A stretch of 8,779 nt of DNA. Origin: CALFXN01 sp937957815 (GTDB lineage Bacteria; Synergistota; Synergistia; Synergistales; Aminobacteriaceae). Of the stretch, positions 5,569-8,779 are shown piece after piece. Location of the stretch: positions 1 to 8,779 of the forward strand of contig DAIQNX010000067.1 of assembly GCA_036788195.1 (NCBI GenBank), read 5' to 3'. The notes under the pieces were generated by a model. The model was given only the letters and a program-made list of their open reading frames with translations. It was not told the DNA's origin and did not search any database. Numbering within the stretch: position 1 is the first letter of the stretch; each line of letters begins with the position of its first letter. Made by a program: the position numbers and the translations under genes.

Positions 5569-5991
5569 CTACAGACGTTGCCTCTGAATTATCTTCAAGA
5601 CATCCTCAACGGTTTGGACGATCGACGCTACCGAGCTTTCCGCAGTCTCATGCACACGATTCCTCATACAAATGCCGACATAATTGTTGAGTAGTAAAGG
5701 AAAGGGATTCGTGGGCGGATTGTCCCAACTGATGACAATGGAATATATTCCAATAGAATCGGTGGCGTCGAAAGCATTGACAAATACACGCAGCCTTTGC
5801 TGGCTTGAATCTGTTGTCGTACTAAAAAACGAGGAGCGTTGAATTCTTTCCTTCAAAGCCAACGCGAATCGCCTTGCGATTTTGTCTTCTGCTACTGAAA
5901 GGACCTCAATCGGCAAGTTCCACGCCAGCGCCTCCGACGAACACATCAACAACAGCAGAATGACGGCGATCAGGATCGAACATCGTTTCAT
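5569..5991 (-). CDS. Small exported protein of unknown function
   Basis: 140 residues from the ATG at 5991, with GGAGGTGATT about 6 nt upstream. Residues 1-23 are a clear Sec signal peptide (MKRC, a run of Ile/Leu/Val, then a probable cut after ALA). The Cys at 17 does not form a good lipobox. The mature part of about 117 residues shows a helix (33-52), two probable beta strands (RLRVFVNAF 66-74; IYSIVISW 82-89), the segment LNNYVGICMRNRV (101-113) and a C-terminal amphipathic helix. I do not recognise the family. It should act in the periplasm or at the cell surface. It lies 157 bp after the ATPase and may share its transcript. A phage gene adding an exported protein to the host often serves superinfection exclusion, but that is only a context guess. 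Confidence 0.75.
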   Translation of the reverse strand: MKRCSILIAVILLLLMCSSEALAWNLPIEVLSVAEDKIARRFALALKERIQRSSFFSTTTDSSQQRLRVFVNAFDATDSIGIYSIVISWDNPPTNPFPLLLNNYVGICMRNRVHETAESSVASIVQTVEDVLKIIQRQRL

Positions 5992-6012
5992 CGCGGAATC
6001 ACCTCCGCGTTT

Positions 6013-6041
6013 ATTCTGTCTCAGCGATGCAATAAAGACAA
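6013..6041 (-). promoter_or_regulatory. Weak candidate promoter for the exported-protein gene
   Basis: TTGTCT (6041-6036), 17 nt and CAGAAT (6018-6013). Each box matches consensus at four of six positions. The rest of the 157-bp gap (5992-6148) holds a perfect 12-bp palindrome, CTTTGATCAAAG at 6069-6080, and no terminator for the ATPase gene. Confidence 0.3.
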
Positions 6042-6148
6042 CTTATTCCAATGCGAAGGATGTAGGCTCTTTGATCAAAGGGGATGAAAGAGGCCTGCCT
6101 ATTTTAGCGCCAATCTTGCAAAAATATATTTCTTTCACGTATTATTCT

Positions 6149-7363
6149 TTATTCACTTTGCATCATGAATTGAAAATATAAAACGTAAAAAATATTGTCG
6201 AAATTGTAGACCCCTGAAGAATTGCCTCCAATTCTATAGATTACATTCAGTTCTGTCATTTTTCTTAGAAAGTTATCCAAAGCTGTGAGTTCATTGTTAT
6301 CTAGAATTTCTTTAATATGCACTCGAATTATTTTACCAAAATCTTCTTTATACTTATCCCAATATAAATGAAGCTTGCGCAGAATAATCTTGTAGCGCTC
6401 ACTGGATATAACTTGCAGCACATTTGGACCAATATATTTATCTCCAATAATAGTTGTAGCCCTAAAGACACCCTTTACAACATCGGATAGATCTACAATG
6501 TTATCCACGTCCTCTTTAAACACGGCATCTCCTATTTCATGAATAAATACAGGATATCCTAATATAGAATAAAGAGCCAAGGAATCAAGGGCATCATCTT
6601 GTATTTGGACGTTTACGCTTTCGAAGGCTTTCGAAAAGAATGTTCTCGCTTCTTCCTCCAAAAGTCCGGGCACTTTTACGATATCGAATACCCGATCAAG
6701 CGACTGTTGCTGTCGAATCAGTTCCTGTCTTCTTTCCGGAAGCCCTACGAATATGAACGTCACGGGTAGTGGCTCGCGTTCTCGAGCAGTCGCAAGACGA
6801 TCCACCAAGCTCTTGAACCAGTTGGCGAATTCCTCCTTCGACGCGAGGCCATTTATGTCATCCAAGACGAAAACCAAACCATCTGGCCTTTCTTTTTCGG
6901 GGAAGCTATGCAAGAAAGTGCGCAAAGCCCCCGGGAAATTGGCTATGAACCCTTCAATATCTCTTTCTCCCGCTCTGAACCGAACATCTACACCCCAAAT
7001 ATCCAGATTTTCTACGTGTTTCTCGAAAATCTTTCGTATTGATTCGTACCATTTGTTGCTACCTTTCGTCTGAACAATTGCATCGAAAACATGCCTCACA
7101 AACTCCTGAAGGGTATGAATACCTCCAAGAGTCGCAGAAACCACAAGTGCCCTAGTGTCCTTTTCCACTGTAGCCATCGCATATGTACACAGAGAACTTT
7201 TCCCAATCCCGCGAATGCCTTCGACGAAAAGGCATTCTGCTCTTTTATAATGAATAGACTCCTTCACAGTGTCGATGATCTGTTTGACTTCATTCTGTCT
7301 TCCGACAAAAAGATGGAGAGGAACCGGCGCACCTGGCGTAAATGGAGAATATTCTTTCGACAT
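6149..7363 (-). CDS. AAA-family (Orc/STAND-like) ATPase, probable accessory gene
   Basis: 404 residues. I chose the ATG at 7363, about 10 nt after AAAGGAGGG; the ATG at 7372 is too close to that site, and a TTG at 7420 would lie in the candidate promoter. Visible parts: FVGRQNEV (19-26), the usual opening of Orc/Cdc6-like and AAA_16 ATPases; Walker A GIRGIGKSS (49-57); Walker B LVFVLDDI (163-170); a probable sensor-1 strand VTFIFVGLPERR (201-212) with nearby Arg residues; a lid-like helical part (233-300); and a C-terminal region (310-404) that could be a winged helix. It should bind and hydrolyse ATP, perhaps on DNA or in a signalling complex. No nuclease, membrane or other effector domain is fused. 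The gene is clearly AT-rich beside its GC-rich phage neighbours, pointing to separate acquisition. Defence, exclusion or replication roles all remain open. Confidence 0.85.
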   Translation of the reverse strand: MSKEYSPFTPGAPVPLHLFVGRQNEVKQIIDTVKESIHYKRAECLFVEGIRGIGKSSLCTYAMATVEKDTRALVVSATLGGIHTLQEFVRHVFDAIVQTKGSNKWYESIRKIFEKHVENLDIWGVDVRFRAGERDIEGFIANFPGALRTFLHSFPEKERPDGLVFVLDDINGLASKEEFANWFKSLVDRLATAREREPLPVTFIFVGLPERRQELIRQQQSLDRVFDIVKVPGLLEEEARTFFSKAFESVNVQIQDDALDSLALYSILGYPVFIHEIGDAVFKEDVDNIVDLSDVVKGVFRATTIIGDKYIGPNVLQVISSERYKIILRKLHLYWDKYKEDFGKIIRVHIKEILDNNELTALDNFLRKMTELNVIYRIGGNSSGVYNFDNIFYVLYFQFMMQSE

Positions 7364-7391
7364 TGTCTTCATCCCTCCTTTGTTAATGTCA

Positions 7392-7420
7392 ATCTTAGCA
7401 TCAACAACTGTAAGAGACAA
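7392..7420 (-). promoter_or_regulatory. Candidate promoter for the ATPase gene
   Basis: TTGTCT (7420-7415), 17 nt and TAAGAT (7397-7392), about 30 nt before the ATG at 7363. Boxes are moderate. The placement fits a gene carrying its own promoter behind a terminator-like hairpin. Confidence 0.4.
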
Positions 7421-7438
7421 AAACGCTCCAACTCAACA

Positions 7439-7468
7439 AATACAGACTGTGATTATTGTCTGTGTATT
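7439..7468. promoter_or_regulatory. Inverted repeat upstream of the ATPase promoter
   Basis: AATACAGAC (7439-7447) faces GTCTGTGTATT (7458-7468) across a 10-nt gap, with a 2-nt insertion in one arm. This is a possible regulator site; it has no U-tract to make it a terminator. Confidence 0.35.
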
Positions 7469-7486
7469 CCATCCTATCTCACAAAG

Positions 7487-7513
7487 GCGAGAGAGTAGTC
7501 GCCCTCTCGCCTT
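7487..7513 (-). terminator. Hairpin terminator after the 379-residue virion gene
   Basis: GGCGAGAG/CUCUCGCC form a perfect 8-bp stem just after the stop at 7520. The U-tract on the minus strand is weak (UUUGUG), so termination may be partial, fitting a late operon that should continue through the insert. Confidence 0.6.
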
Positions 7514-7519
7514 CCCCCC

Positions 7520-8659
7520 TCACATCCCGCTCCGCCTGCGCTCCTCGTTGGCGATCTGCTCCGCCGTCCACCCTTTGCTTCGCAGACGCTCCCTGTCCGC
7601 TTCGGTCAAAGTCCTGCTCGGTTGTTTCCCCGCACCCGCCCCGTTCCCTGCGGCCGGAATTCCGGAAGATCCCTGCGCCGCGCCCGGTGAGACGGGAGCA
7701 CCTTGAAGCCCCTGTATTATCGGCTCTATCAGGTTGAACCACATCTGTGCTTGTTTCTTGTCGCCCTCGTCAAACGATCCGGCGACCTTCGTGTATGCAG
7801 CCATTAGGTGCGGGAGCATCTTTATACCCACATCTGCCGTTTCCTTCTGTGTCAACGCCGTCAATACCCCTGACGGCTTGACTATTCCCTTCCCCGGGTT
7901 GACGAAATACGTTTGCCCATCTGTACCTGTCAACGTCACAAATCCACGCTCCGCGGCTTCCTCCGTTCTGAGCTTAAGGTCCTTGTCTCGGCGCTCGAAG
8001 TCCGCTGCGTCCTTGCCTTGGTTGTACTTCATGTTCTCTCTGAACTGTCTCTCGTTTTGCCCCAGCGCAGCGTACTTGTACCCGAGATCCGCCTTGTCCT
8101 GTGCGGTGTCGTACTCGATCTGCGCCTGTTTATCCGGAGATATGCCGACCTGCTCCGTAAACGCGTCCCCGACCGCCTCTCCGGTGATTGGATTAACCAT
8201 TCTGTCTGTAATCCTGTTTCCGAGGTTTGTCTGTTGGCGTTCGAGCTTGGGCACAAGCGTCGAGAGAATCCCAGTGGGCTCGAGTCCGAGCGGTTTCGCA
8301 GCCGCAGCAAGCTCGACCGCAGAACGAATCCTCGGATCAAGTCCACCGACGAGAGTGTTGAATCTTCCTTCCGCCCGTTCCTTCTCCCGCGCCGCGAGGA
8401 TCTGTTTCAGCATTCCCGCACCCTGCTCCCCGGCGCGGGAATAGCTCGGATCCGCCATCGCACGCGTGTACAGCTCCGTCTCGGAAAGGTCCGGGTTCTC
8501 CTGCGCGAGCTGCGAGAGCATCCCGGCGAACGCCCGTTGCCCTTCAACTTTTTTTGCTTCCTGCGTCCGGTCCATCATGGCGTCTATCTGCCCCGTGACG
8601 AGTTGCGTCAGCGGCGCGGCCCACCACGGATCGGGCCTTCGGGTGACGATGACTCCCAT
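7520..8659 (-). CDS. Probable phage virion/ejection protein, Gln/Ala-rich, function unknown
   Basis: 379 residues from the ATG at 8659, with GGGGAGGT about 7 nt upstream; it starts 5 nt after the upstream gene's stop, so the two are cotranscribed. Residues about 20-140 are helical with Ala/Leu/Gln-rich heptads. Residues 140-175 include a short Gly/Pro-containing segment (NPITGEAVGDAF). Residues 175-238 are a strongly charged helix, probably a coiled coil. A small beta segment (FVTLTGTDGQTYFVNPGKG, 240-258) follows. Residues 318-346 are a Gly/Ala/Pro/Ser linker, and the end is a basic helix. There is no signal peptide or enzyme motif. This composition is common in internal core, DNA-transfer or tail-associated proteins of phages, and a large polyvalent virion gene lies on the same strand. 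Exact role and family are not recognised. Confidence 0.7.
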   Translation of the reverse strand: MGVIVTRRPDPWWAAPLTQLVTGQIDAMMDRTQEAKKVEGQRAFAGMLSQLAQENPDLSETELYTRAMADPSYSRAGEQGAGMLKQILAAREKERAEGRFNTLVGGLDPRIRSAVELAAAAKPLGLEPTGILSTLVPKLERQQTNLGNRITDRMVNPITGEAVGDAFTEQVGISPDKQAQIEYDTAQDKADLGYKYAALGQNERQFRENMKYNQGKDAADFERRDKDLKLRTEEAAERGFVTLTGTDGQTYFVNPGKGIVKPSGVLTALTQKETADVGIKMLPHLMAAYTKVAGSFDEGDKKQAQMWFNLIEPIIQGLQGAPVSPGAAQGSSGIPAAGNGAGAGKQPSRTLTEADRERLRSKGWTAEQIANEERRRSGM

Positions 8660-8664
8660 GGTTG

Positions 8665-8779
8665 CTACCTCCCCTGAAACAGCTGCGGGTACCTGGCCAT
8701 CAGCGCCGCGTACTTGCTCATGTCCTCGACGCCGCCGTTTTTGTTCATCTGCATCCGCGCCGTCAAATCGGTCTGCGGC
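8665..8779 (-). CDS. C-terminal end of an unidentified upstream phage gene
   Basis: The last 37 codons of a minus-strand gene, ending in TAG at 8667-8665 inside the ribosome binding site region of the next gene. The visible tail contains MNKNGGVEDMSKYAALMARY followed by PQLFQGR. It is too short to assign. Tight spacing and GC-rich codon use tie it to the 379-residue virion gene. Confidence 0.65.
   Translation of the reverse strand, partial: PQTDLTARMQMNKNGGVEDMSKYAALMARYPQLFQGR

Noticed and set aside
5882..6181. Plus-strand 99-codon frame across the gap between the ATPase and exported-protein genes
   Set aside because: It overlaps the signal-peptide coding region and has no family-like content or convincing start.

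Overview
The window looks like the late (virion) region of a temperate phage or prophage from a GC-rich bacterium. I do not recognise the host. All supported genes are read on the minus strand, so transcription runs from position 8779 towards 1. Most starts have strong GGAGG-type ribosome binding sites. The protein at 5569-5991 has a classical signal peptide. No integrase, portal, capsid or terminase gene is visible, so the phage type cannot be fixed.

Layout in transcription order: (1) the tail end of an unidentified gene (8779-8665). (2) A 379-residue, Gln/Ala-rich probable virion protein (8659-7520), followed by a hairpin. (3) A visibly AT-rich insert with an AAA/Orc-type ATPase (7363-6149) and a small exported protein (5991-5569), closed by a strong terminator. 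(4) A compact regulatory cassette with two excisionase-type helix-turn-helix genes. Each is followed by a leader RNA of about 125-135 nt built to the same plan: a 12-bp stem with an 18-nt loop, a short stem with an AAA triloop, a third hairpin, then an intrinsic terminator whose 3' arm carries the ribosome binding site of an ORF beginning ATGGACTCG. After the first RNA that ORF is only 8 codons long; after the second it is the BRO-N antirepressor (4628-3519). (5) A terminator, then a very large polyvalent virion protein (3433 to beyond position 1) with a triplicated N-terminal motif and a ddrB/ParB-like domain.

The most interesting part is the cassette at 3519-5400. The antirepressor ORF has a second, in-frame start with an excellent ribosome binding site, as reported for Ant1/Ant2 of phage P1. 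It sits behind a structured leader that could act like the C4 antisense RNA of P1/P7 or the CI RNA of P4. The leader and helix-turn-helix gene are duplicated in tandem, and the paired arms differ between copies while pairing is kept. The upstream HTH ORF is frame-shifted so that it is translated through its own RNA into the terminator loop. The downstream copy has a near-consensus sigma-70 promoter overlapped by direct and inverted repeats. I infer a P22/P1 immI-like secondary immunity region placed among late genes, with the ATPase and exported protein as accessory cargo (possibly exclusion or defence). Family assignments come from motif reading only; no database search was run.
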